Of a stretch of 53,334 nt of DNA, positions 8,611 to 15,759 are shown in pieces. The notes under the pieces were generated by a model that was not told where the DNA came from, did not search any database, and was given only the letters and a program-made list of their open reading frames with translations. Source of the DNA: Ilumatobacteraceae bacterium (GTDB lineage: Bacteria; Actinomycetota; Acidimicrobiia; Acidimicrobiales; Ilumatobacteraceae); NCBI GenBank assembly GCA_013213745.1, contig JABSQH010000012.1, forward strand, positions 1 through 53,334, written 5' to 3'. The position numbers were made by a program, and so were the translations under genes. Each line of letters begins with the position of its first letter. Position 1 is the stretch's first letter.

Positions 8611-9834
8611 TCACGACACCTGAGTCTGCTCGTGCACGGTGTCGACCACGGCCTGCAATGCCGTCGGGTCCGAGTCGGGGTGGACACCGTGGCCGAGGTT
8701 GAAGATGTGGCGGACACTGGCGGGGCCGCCGTCCGGGGAATCGGCGGAGGCGTTGTCGGCGAGCACCCGTCGGGCCCCGCGGACCGCGACCTCCTCGCCG
8801 GCGAGCACGAGCGAAGGGTCGAGATTGCCCTGCACGACGAGGTCGGCGCCGAGTCGCTCGCGAGCCGTGCCGATCGGTGTGCGCCAGTCGAGACCCATCA
8901 CCACCGGCCCATCGCCCATCGCCTGGTGCATCGGCTCGAGGAGATGGTCGCAGCCGATGCCGAAGTGGATCGCCGGGACCGCGGGATGACGGCTGCGAAG
9001 CTCGGCGAACACGCGGGTGCTGTGCGGCAGGACGTACCGCTCGTAGCTGCGACGGTCGAGGCTGCCCGCCCACGAGTCGAACAGCTGGAACGCACCGGCA
9101 CCGTGTTGTAACTGCGCATCGATGAAGTTGATGGCCGTCGACGCAAGTCGCTCCATCACCTCGTGCCACAGCACTTCGTCGAGGTGCATCAAGGCCTTGG
9201 TGTGGCGATAGTCGCGGCTCGGCCGGCCCTCGATCAGATAGCTGGCAACGGTGAACGGAGCCCCGGCAAACGCCAGCAAGGGCACCGAGTCGGAGAGTTC
9301 GTCGCGGACGAGCTCGACGGTGGCGGTCACGTGCGCGACGTCGTCGGCCTCGACGGTACGCAACCGCGCCAGGTCGGCGCTACTGCGCAGCGGGCGGTCG
9401 GCGACGGGGCCGGTTCCCGGTGCCACGTCGATGCCGTACCCGGCAGCGTGGACCGGTACGACGATGTCGCTGAACAACACTGCGGCGTCGACCCCGTAGC
9501 GACGGACCGGCTGCAGGGTGATCTCCGCTGCCAGTTCAGGCCGGGCGATCGCATCGAGGATCGACCCGCTTCCCCGGAGGCGGCGATACTCGGGCAGTGA
9601 ACGTCCGGCCTGGCGCATGAACCAGACCGGCGTGTGGCGGGGCACACGGCCATGCACGGCATCGAGAAACGGCACCGACGACGCAGCGGGGAAAGCGGTC
9701 GCAGTTGCGTCCGGAGTCGTGGTGGACGGCCTGGTCGAGCTGGCCGCCGAGCCTGCAGCCGCGATCTGACTGCTGTCTCCGGTGGTGCTGCCGGCCGCTG
9801 CGGACACGCTGGCACGATAGCTGCGAGTTGTCAC
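8611..9834 (-). CDS. hemE: Uroporphyrinogen decarboxylase with an N-terminal extension
   Basis: 407 residues from the GTG at 9834. The catalytic domain starts near residue 53; the preceding Ser/Thr/Ala-rich stretch is not part of the fold and may be partly untranslated, since a second GTG lies at codon 10. The signature WFMRQAGRSLPEYRRLR and the C-terminal FNLGHGVHPDSD are intact. The enzyme decarboxylates uroporphyrinogen III to coproporphyrinogen III in the cytosol. It heads the haem operon and is divergent from helD with only 46 bp between the starts. The usual domain is about 350 residues. Confidence 0.93.
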   Translation of the reverse strand: MTTRSYRASVSAAAGSTTGDSSQIAAAGSAASSTRPSTTTPDATATAFPAASSVPFLDAVHGRVPRHTPVWFMRQAGRSLPEYRRLRGSGSILDAIARPELAAEITLQPVRRYGVDAAVLFSDIVVPVHAAGYGIDVAPGTGPVADRPLRSSADLARLRTVEADDVAHVTATVELVRDELSDSVPLLAFAGAPFTVASYLIEGRPSRDYRHTKALMHLDEVLWHEVMERLASTAINFIDAQLQHGAGAFQLFDSWAGSLDRRSYERYVLPHSTRVFAELRSRHPAVPAIHFGIGCDHLLEPMHQAMGDGPVVMGLDWRTPIGTARERLGADLVVQGNLDPSLVLAGEEVAVRGARRVLADNASADSPDGGPASVRHIFNLGHGVHPDSDPTALQAVVDTVHEQTQVS

Positions 9835-9880
9835 GATCTGCCGGTGCTCGATGTCACCGATAGCATTACTTAACCCCCGT
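9835..9880. promoter_or_regulatory. Divergent hemE/helD promoter region
   Basis: Only 46 bp separate the two start codons, so the two core promoters must overlap or lie partly inside coding sequence. On the plus strand GATAGCAT (9859-9866) looks like a -10 element 14 nt before the helD ATG. Neither gene has a clear Shine-Dalgarno. Confidence 0.4.
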
Positions 9881-12040
9881 ATGACCGAGCAGCACCCGGA
9901 CCTCGAGGACGAACAGGCGTACGTCGATCATGCTTACGATTGTTTGGAACGCAGTCGTGAGGCGGCGTGGAAGTTGCGCGATCTCAGCGAGGCCGACCTC
10001 GGTGGCACGTTCCAGGCGCGGTTCGAGCGAAATGCCTTCGACGAGGCCCTCCTCAAGCGGTTGGCCGATCTCGACCTCGGTGACGCCGCGCTTGTGTTCG
10101 GGCGGATCGATCGAGCTGCCGAGGCACCCGGTGCGTACGAGAGCTTCCACATCGGCCGCCTCGCCGTCGCCGACGACGACAGCGAACCCGTGGTCGTCGA
10201 CTGGCGGGCGCCGGTGGCCGAGCCGTTCTACCGGGCCACTGGTCGCGATGCGATGGGGTTGCTGCGGCGACGCCACTTCGCCGTCGAAGGGCGCAACATC
10301 GTCGGGCTCGAGGACGAACTGTTCGGTGACGGTCACCTGGGCATTGGTCGTGACGGCATCGGAGGTGACGGCGACGGCGACGAGCCGCTCGACGGATCCG
10401 CCGATGGGCCGGGCGAAGGGTTGCGCGGGTATTCCACCCTGCTCACTGCGCTCGAACGCGGTCGCACGGGAACGTTGGGCGACATCGTTGCCACGATCCA
10501 GGGCGAGCAAGACGAGATCATCCGCTCGCCACAACACGGTGTCTTGGTCGTGCAAGGCGGGCCGGGCACCGGCAAGACCGTCGTTGCGTTGCATCGCGCC
10601 GCGTACCTGCTCTACACCCACCGCTTCCCGCTCGAGGATCAAGGCGTGCTGGTCATCGGTCCCAACCGGGTGTTCTTGCGGTACATCGAGCGCGTGCTGC
10701 CCTCGCTCGGCGAGTCCGGGGTCGAACAGGTCGTGCTTGCCGATCTCGTCCCCGGCGTCGACTTCCAGCGTCCCGGCGAGACCGGGGGCGACTCGTCGGT
10801 TGCCGCGCGCCTGAAGGGCGCGGACGTCATGTCCGACGTGATCGATCGGGCAATCACCGATCGCGAACGCCCGCTGCCCGTCGACCTCGAGCTGCCGTTC
10901 CGCACCGGCTTCGTGCGGTTGCGGGTCGCCGAGTCGAAGCGCATCGTCACGGCGGCCCGTCGTCGTTTCCGTCGCCACAACGCCGGCCGCAAGTACGTCG
11001 AGAGCGAAGTGTGGAATGCATTGGCCGATGGGTTCCACGATCCCGAGGTGGGGCCCCGCGAGGTCCGCGAGACCCTCCGCGGCACGCCCGAGATGCGCGC
11101 CGCGCTCGATCGGATGTGGCCCGTACTGACCCCGGCACAGTTGCTCCACGACCTGTTCGGATCGAAGGCGTTACTGCGTTCCGCCGGCCGCGGTGTGCTC
11201 GGCGAAGCGGAGGCGCTGGCGATGTTCCGTGAGCGCAGCGACCACGTCGACGACGTGCGCTGGACACCCGCCGACATCGCTCTGCTCGACGACGCCCGCG
11301 ATGCGCTCGGCCCGAAGCCCGGCAAACACTCCGAGCTCGACGAAATCCGCACCTACGGCCACATCGTGATCGACGAAGTGCAAGATCTCACTCCGATGCA
11401 GCTGAAAATGGCGGCCCGACGGTCACTCAACGGGGCGATGACCATCGTCGGTGACATCGCCCAGGCCACCGGCCCGCTGGCGCCCGACGAATGGGACGAC
11501 GTCCTGGAGTGTCTGCCCGATCGGAAGCCAGCACGGGTCATCGGTCTGTCGGTCGGGTACCGCATCCCGTCACAGATCATGGAGCTGGCCAACCAGGTGA
11601 TGGCCGTGGCCACGCCCGACCTGCGGGCGCCTCGGTCGGTGCGGCTCGGCGATGCGCCGCCGCGCATCGTCGAGGCCACCGATGCGCAGGCCCTCGGTGC
11701 AACGGTCGCGGCGGAAGTGCAGGCGCTGCTCGATGAACTGCCGAACAGCAGCGTCGGCGTCGTCGCTCCCGACGCGATGATTCCCGAGCTGTCGGGGTGC
11801 TTGACCGACGCCGGGATCAATCACGGCTCGGCCACCCGCACCGGTCTCGATGCCGGGGTCACGCTCGTGCCGATCAGCGTGGTCAAGGGTCTCGAGCTCG
11901 ATGGAGTCGTTGTCGTCGAGCCGGCACGCATCGTCAGCGACCAAATGCACGGCATGCGCGCCCTCTATGTGGCGTTGACACGATCCACGCAACGACTCAC
12001 CGTGGTGCACGCCGACGCATTACCCGCCCCGCTGCGTTGA
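9881..12040 (+). CDS. helD: HelD/HelR-type RNA polymerase recycling ATPase (UvrD-like fold)
   Basis: 719 residues from ATG 9881. An in-frame ATG at 9851 lies upstream of the putative promoter, so it is rejected. The N-terminal 200 residues are helical and charged. Walker A is GGPGTGKT (about 226-233, in VVQGGPGTGKTVVALHRAA), Walker B is HIVIDEVQDLTPMQ (near 495), and C-terminal motifs include VGYRIPSQIMELA and MRALYVALTRSTQRLTVVH. This layout matches actinobacterial HelD/HelR, which removes stalled RNA polymerase from DNA and in some species confers rifampicin tolerance. A general DNA helicase IV annotation would be the older name. Confidence 0.85.
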   Translation: MTEQHPDLEDEQAYVDHAYDCLERSREAAWKLRDLSEADLGGTFQARFERNAFDEALLKRLADLDLGDAALVFGRIDRAAEAPGAYESFHIGRLAVADDDSEPVVVDWRAPVAEPFYRATGRDAMGLLRRRHFAVEGRNIVGLEDELFGDGHLGIGRDGIGGDGDGDEPLDGSADGPGEGLRGYSTLLTALERGRTGTLGDIVATIQGEQDEIIRSPQHGVLVVQGGPGTGKTVVALHRAAYLLYTHRFPLEDQGVLVIGPNRVFLRYIERVLPSLGESGVEQVVLADLVPGVDFQRPGETGGDSSVAARLKGADVMSDVIDRAITDRERPLPVDLELPFRTGFVRLRVAESKRIVTAARRRFRRHNAGRKYVESEVWNALADGFHDPEVGPREVRETLRGTPEMRAALDRMWPVLTPAQLLHDLFGSKALLRSAGRGVLGEAEALAMFRERSDHVDDVRWTPADIALLDDARDALGPKPGKHSELDEIRTYGHIVIDEVQDLTPMQLKMAARRSLNGAMTIVGDIAQATGPLAPDEWDDVLECLPDRKPARVIGLSVGYRIPSQIMELANQVMAVATPDLRAPRSVRLGDAPPRIVEATDAQALGATVAAEVQALLDELPNSSVGVVAPDAMIPELSGCLTDAGINHGSATRTGLDAGVTLVPISVVKGLELDGVVVVEPARIVSDQMHGMRALYVALTRSTQRLTVVHADALPAPLR

Positions 12041-12079
12041 TCGCTGGGGGCGCACGAACACGCGCCGGTCGCCGCTGTT

Positions 12080-12490
12080 TCAGCTCGAGTAGTCGGCAGC
12101 GAGATTCGACAGCAGCTGCGCTGCCTTGTTGGCGTCGCCCGGGCGGTTGCGGAGGACAGCCGTGCGGGCCAACTCGATCGCCGCGGCGTACCCCTCGGCG
12201 AACGGTGCATCGTCGGCCGCCAGCGACGGCTCGATCTCGGCGTAGAGCAGCTCGATCTCGGCCAGCGTGGCGTCCTCGTCACCGTCGTCGCCGATCTCGC
12301 TCGTCAGTCGCTGCGCTTTTGTTGCGATCACCGCAAGGGTCTCTTCCGTGGTGGCCGGGACGACCACGGTCGGTGCCGTCGTTCCCATCGATTCGACGGT
12401 GTCGGCGTCCTCGTCGAAGGTGGTCGCACAACCGGTACTGGTGAGTGCTGTGGCGATCAGCGCGCAGACGATGGCGCGCGGACTCGTCAC
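12080..12490 (-). CDS. Small secreted lipoprotein, unknown function
   Basis: 136 residues from a GTG at 12490. A signal peptide ends in the lipobox LTSTGC with Cys21, followed by an acidic Thr-rich linker and a helical domain rich in Ala and Glu. I do not recognise the family. The start overlaps the stop of the DtxR-family regulator (GTGA), so the two are co-transcribed. A metal-related role could be guessed from that, but no ligand motif is visible. Confidence 0.75.
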   Translation of the reverse strand: MTSPRAIVCALIATALTSTGCATTFDEDADTVESMGTTAPTVVVPATTEETLAVIATKAQRLTSEIGDDGDEDATLAEIELLYAEIEPSLAADDAPFAEGYAAAIELARTAVLRNRPGDANKAAQLLSNLAADYSS

Positions 12491-13146
12491 GCGGTGACCA
12501 GGATCCGTTCGCTAGCGAAGGATCCGACGCCGACGAAGTTGCCCTCGATCTCGACCGTGAGGGTGCCGTCGGGCGATGACGCAGTGACGACCCCGGTCTT
12601 GCCCGGGCGAATCGCGGACTCCTCCAGAAACTCGAGGAGACCGGGGGCGAATTCGAGTTCCTCGGTGATCCGACGAACGGTGAAGCCGTCCCCCACGTCG
12701 ACGCCAGCGAGCGGGGCTGCGTCGGGGTCTTGGTAGTCGGAGCCGGGAATCGGGTTGCCGTGTGGGCAGGTGGTCGGCTCGCCGAGGAGTTCATTCATCG
12801 CGCTTTCGACGGAGTCGCTCATGACGTGTTCCCAACGACCTGCCTCGTGATGCGCTTCGGCCCACGGCAGGTTCAAGAAGTCGGTCAAAAAGCGTTCCGC
12901 GAGACGGTGGCGACGAACGACGCGTTCGGCGAGCTGCTGTCCGTCGGCGGTCAACTCGATGCTGTCATCGACGGTGATGAGGCCCTCGGCTTCGAGGCGC
13001 TTCATCATTTCGCTCACGGCTGGTCGGCTCACCTGCAGACGTTCGGCGATCCGCGCCTGGATGACGTCGACGTCATCCTCACGCAGCTCGAAGATGCACT
13101 CGCAGTACTCCTCGAAGGCCGGATGGTGTTCTCCGGGATGCGGCAT
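12487..13146 (-). CDS. DtxR/MntR-family metal-dependent regulator
   Basis: 219 residues. An N-terminal winged helix (RIAERLQVSRPAVSEMMKRL, around 32-51) is followed by the dimerisation and metal domain (RWEHVMSDSVESAM) and a C-terminal SH3-like domain after TCPHGNPIPG. Family members repress metal-uptake or redox genes when Fe(II) or Mn(II) is bound. Against DtxR, the Met10 position reads Glu13 and the Cys102 position reads Gly103; Glu16 matches MntR Glu11. The ligand set is therefore mixed and metal specificity is uncertain. The start codon lies inside a strong inverted repeat. The gene is followed directly by a lipoprotein gene. Confidence 0.9.
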   Translation of the reverse strand: MPHPGEHHPAFEEYCECIFELREDDVDVIQARIAERLQVSRPAVSEMMKRLEAEGLITVDDSIELTADGQQLAERVVRRHRLAERFLTDFLNLPWAEAHHEAGRWEHVMSDSVESAMNELLGEPTTCPHGNPIPGSDYQDPDAAPLAGVDVGDGFTVRRITEELEFAPGLLEFLEESAIRPGKTGVVTASSPDGTLTVEIEGNFVGVGSFASERILVTA

Positions 13147-13167
13147 AAGGCGAGCTTACCGCATCCC
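13135..13167. promoter_or_regulatory. Inverted repeat spanning the start codon of the DtxR-family gene
   Basis: The left arm GGGATGCGG-CA-TAAG and right arm CTTA-CCGCATCCC pair over 13 bp with a two-base bulge and a 5-base loop. The ATG of the regulator (13146-13144) lies within the arm. It could be an autoregulatory operator, or an mRNA hairpin that hides the start codon. Confidence 0.7.
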
Positions 13168-13256
13168 TGATTGGCCCTGCGGCTGGACGCGCTAGCTTCG
13201 TCGTCGATGTTGCCGCGCTGACCCGTTCGTGTCCGTTCTCGTTCCGGAGGTTCACC

Positions 13257-14942
13257 GTGACTGCATCCCTGCTCGCCCATCACGTCAGTGCGTCGCGCGG
13301 CAACACCGTCCTCGAGGAGGTCGACGTCGTGCTCCATCCGGGCGACCGTGTCGGCTTGATCGGACCGAACGGCGTCGGCAAGTCGACGTTGCTCGCCGTG
13401 TTGGCGGGCGAGTACCCCCATGGGCTCACGATGGATTCGGGGAGCGTTGTCCGCCGGCCGGCGGACGCGACCGTCGGGCTCCTCGCGCAAGAGCCGGCGA
13501 GATCGATCACGGAGACGGCGCATCAGCAACTGCGGCGGCGCACCGGGGTGGCCGCTGCGCAAGCCGATCTCGACCGCTCGACGAGGGCGCTCGCCGACGG
13601 CGACGCAGGAGCAGCCGAGCGGTACGACGTTGCGCTCGATCGGTGGATGCGACTGGGTGCAGCCGATTTCGACGAGCGGGCGGCGGTGCAGTGGGACGAA
13701 CTCGGCTTGGCCGCGCATCTACTGGGACAACACACCGCAACGCTGTCGGGTGGTGAGGCGGCTCGTTGTCAGCTCGCAGGGCTCCTGCTGTCGCGCTTCG
13801 ATGTCGTCCTGCTCGACGAGCCGACCAATGACCTCGACGCCGAGTCGTTGACGCGACTCGAACGGTGGCTTGTGAGCCTCCGGGCGCCTGCGCTCATCGT
13901 CAGCCACGACCGTGCGCTGCTGGAAGCGGTCATCACCGGGGTGATCGAACTCGACGAGCACCATCACCGAGCGGAGCGCTTCGAAGGTGGCTGGCAGGCA
14001 TACCTCGACGAGCGGGTCAACCGGCGGCGGCTGGCGCAAGAGCGCTACGACCGCTTCGTCGACCAGAAGCGTTCGCTCGCCGTGCGCGCTCAACGAGAAC
14101 GCGAGTGGGCGACTCGGGGGATGGCGCGAGTGCGCCGAAGCGACGAACCCGACAGGAACATCCGTGCGTTCAAGATCGCCCAAACCGAGCAGCTCGCGGG
14201 TCGGGCAGCACGTACCGAGCGGGCCATCGATCGACTCGAAGAAGTCGACGAGCCTCGTGACGGGTGGGAGCTGCGACTGACCGTCCCCGAGGCGGGACGC
14301 GGCAGCGACGTCGTGGCGTCGGTCGACGGGCTGGTCGTGCGACGCGGCGGGCCCGAAGACTTCACCCTCGGACCGATCGATCTGGAGATCAACTGGGGGG
14401 ACCGCGTTGCCTTGATCGGCGCCAACGGCAGCGGCAAGACGACGCTCATCGACGCGCTGCTCGGCCGAATTGAACCGGGTGCAGGCACGGTTCGCCTCGG
14501 ACCGGGGGTGGTGGTGGGCGAGATCGGGCAGCGCCGGGACGGCCTACGCGGACCGGCCAGCGTCCTGGCCACGTTCGTCGCCCGCGCTGGCGACCGTGGA
14601 GGCGCGATGACCGATGTCGACGCGCGCACGCTGTTGGCCAAGTTCGGCATCGGAGCCGACCACGTGGGTCGGCCCATCGACGCCGTGTCGCCGGGTGAAC
14701 GCACGCGCATCGCGCTGGCGCTGCTGCAGGCCGTCGGCGCGAACACGCTCGTGCTCGATGAGCCGACCAACCATCTCGATCTCGCAGCGATCGAGCAACT
14801 CGAAGCGGTGCTGTCGAGCTTCGGCGGTACGTCGTTGCTGGTGACCCACGACCGGCGGCTTCTCGAGCGGTTTTCCGCGACCCGGCTGATCGAGCTCGCG
14901 GGCGGGCGCATCGTTCGTCAGAGTGATCATCCGGCGGAGTGA
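13257..14942 (+). CDS. ABC-F family ATPase
   Basis: 561 residues with two ABC domains and no membrane segment, typical of ABC-F proteins, which act on the ribosomal E site as translation factors or antibiotic-protection proteins. The first domain has GPNGVGKST, LSGGEAARCQLAG and LLDEPTNDLDAES; the second has GANGSGKTT and LDEPTNHLDL. Between them lies a charged helical linker (about 240-310). The second signature is VSPGERTRIA instead of LSGGE, a modest deviation. The GTG start has a good GGAGG 6 nt upstream. The subfamily and any resistance role cannot be assigned from sequence alone. Confidence 0.9.
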   Translation: MTASLLAHHVSASRGNTVLEEVDVVLHPGDRVGLIGPNGVGKSTLLAVLAGEYPHGLTMDSGSVVRRPADATVGLLAQEPARSITETAHQQLRRRTGVAAAQADLDRSTRALADGDAGAAERYDVALDRWMRLGAADFDERAAVQWDELGLAAHLLGQHTATLSGGEAARCQLAGLLLSRFDVVLLDEPTNDLDAESLTRLERWLVSLRAPALIVSHDRALLEAVITGVIELDEHHHRAERFEGGWQAYLDERVNRRRLAQERYDRFVDQKRSLAVRAQREREWATRGMARVRRSDEPDRNIRAFKIAQTEQLAGRAARTERAIDRLEEVDEPRDGWELRLTVPEAGRGSDVVASVDGLVVRRGGPEDFTLGPIDLEINWGDRVALIGANGSGKTTLIDALLGRIEPGAGTVRLGPGVVVGEIGQRRDGLRGPASVLATFVARAGDRGGAMTDVDARTLLAKFGIGADHVGRPIDAVSPGERTRIALALLQAVGANTLVLDEPTNHLDLAAIEQLEAVLSSFGGTSLLVTHDRRLLERFSATRLIELAGGRIVRQSDHPAE

Positions 14943-14962
14943 ACATTTCGCAGAGTGAACAT
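14937..14962. repeat. Direct repeat GAGTGAACAT across the ABC-F stop codon
   Basis: Two exact 10-bp copies (14937-14946 and 14953-14962) lie 16 bp apart, the first covering the TGA of the ABC-F gene. It lies 41 bp before the copper-chaperone start and could be a regulator site or chance. Confidence 0.45.
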
Positions 14963-15002
14963 CGCGGGAACCGAACGGACCGAACGAGCGACCTAGGCCG
15001 TC

Positions 15003-15632
15003 GTGAACACATCAAATTCCGTTTCTTCGCCGACTCGTCGGATCCGGCGCATCGTCGTTGCCCCGCTCGCCATCGGGGCGCTCGCTTTCAGCGCAGTGGC
15101 GTGCGGCGACGACGACAGCTCCTCCGCCGACGACATCGTCATCGTCGACGCCTGGGTGCGTGAGCCCGCCGACGGTCAAGTCACCTCCGCCGCCTACGGC
15201 ACCATCACCAACGGCGGGGACGAGGCGATCACCCTCGTGTCGGCGTCGGCCCCGATCGACGCGACGATCGAGATCCACGAGACCTTGATGGACGACGACG
15301 GCGTTATGTCGATGCAGGAACGCGAGGACGGCTTCTCGATCGCCGCCGGGGAGACCTTCGTGCTCGAGCCGGGCGGTCCACACGTGATGTTCCTCGACGT
15401 CGAGCCCGCAGAGATCACCGGCACGATCGACGTCACCTACGTGTTCGACAACGGCGCCGAGGTGACCGTCCCCGCCGAAGTGCGCGTGCTGCAGGCCGAT
15501 GCGATGGGCGACATGGATCACGGCGACATGGATCACGGCGACATGGATCACGGCGACGAGGACCATGACGGCCACGATCACGGCGACGACCTGGACGAGA
15601 TGGACGAGATGGACGACGACCCGTCCAACTGA
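15003..15632 (+). CDS. PCu(A)C-type copper chaperone lipoprotein with His/Met-rich tail
   Basis: 209 residues from GTG 15003. The signal peptide ends at FSAVAC, giving lipidated Cys34. The PCu(A)C domain (about 44-165) has the spaced ligand set His92, Met104, His127 and Met129 (GGPHVMF), known in this family to bind Cu(I) for insertion into cytochrome oxidase outside the membrane. The C-terminal 45 residues are an added acidic tail with three GDMDH repeats and DHDGHDH, probably extra metal ligands. It stands alone between the ABC-F gene and lhr, so its regulation is not evident. Confidence 0.9.
   Translation: MNTSNSVSSPTRRIRRIVVAPLAIGALAFSAVACGDDDSSSADDIVIVDAWVREPADGQVTSAAYGTITNGGDEAITLVSASAPIDATIEIHETLMDDDGVMSMQEREDGFSIAAGETFVLEPGGPHVMFLDVEPAEITGTIDVTYVFDNGAEVTVPAEVRVLQADAMGDMDHGDMDHGDMDHGDEDHDGHDHGDDLDEMDEMDDDPSN
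15508..15552. repeat. Three perfect 15-bp units encoding GDMDH
   Basis: Three tandem copies of GCGACATGGATCACG encode the Asp/Met/His repeats of the copper-chaperone tail. Perfect identity at DNA level suggests recent expansion. Confidence 0.9.
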
Positions 15633-15641
15633 CGCTCCGGT

Positions 15642-15686
15642 CTGTGTGAGTGCACATCGGTGTGCTCCACACGAGTGCTCACACAG
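15642..15686 (+). terminator. Nested inverted repeat after the copper-chaperone gene
   Basis: Outer arms CTGTGTGAG (15642-15650) and CTCACACAG (15678-15686) are perfectly complementary. Inside them GTGTG-CTC-CACAC forms a second hairpin. It lies 10 bp after the stop codon. There is no T-run, so it is either a weak intrinsic terminator or a regulatory dyad upstream of lhr. Confidence 0.55.
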
Positions 15687-15759
15687 GCCGCCATTGTGCG
15701 TGTGACCGGGGTCGGGTGTGACAACCCCTGGGTAACGTCGGGGGATCGCTGATCATCCG

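Noticed and set aside
9866-11149. A long minus-strand frame opposite helD
   Set aside because: Composition and lack of motifs mark it as a shadow of the helD gene.
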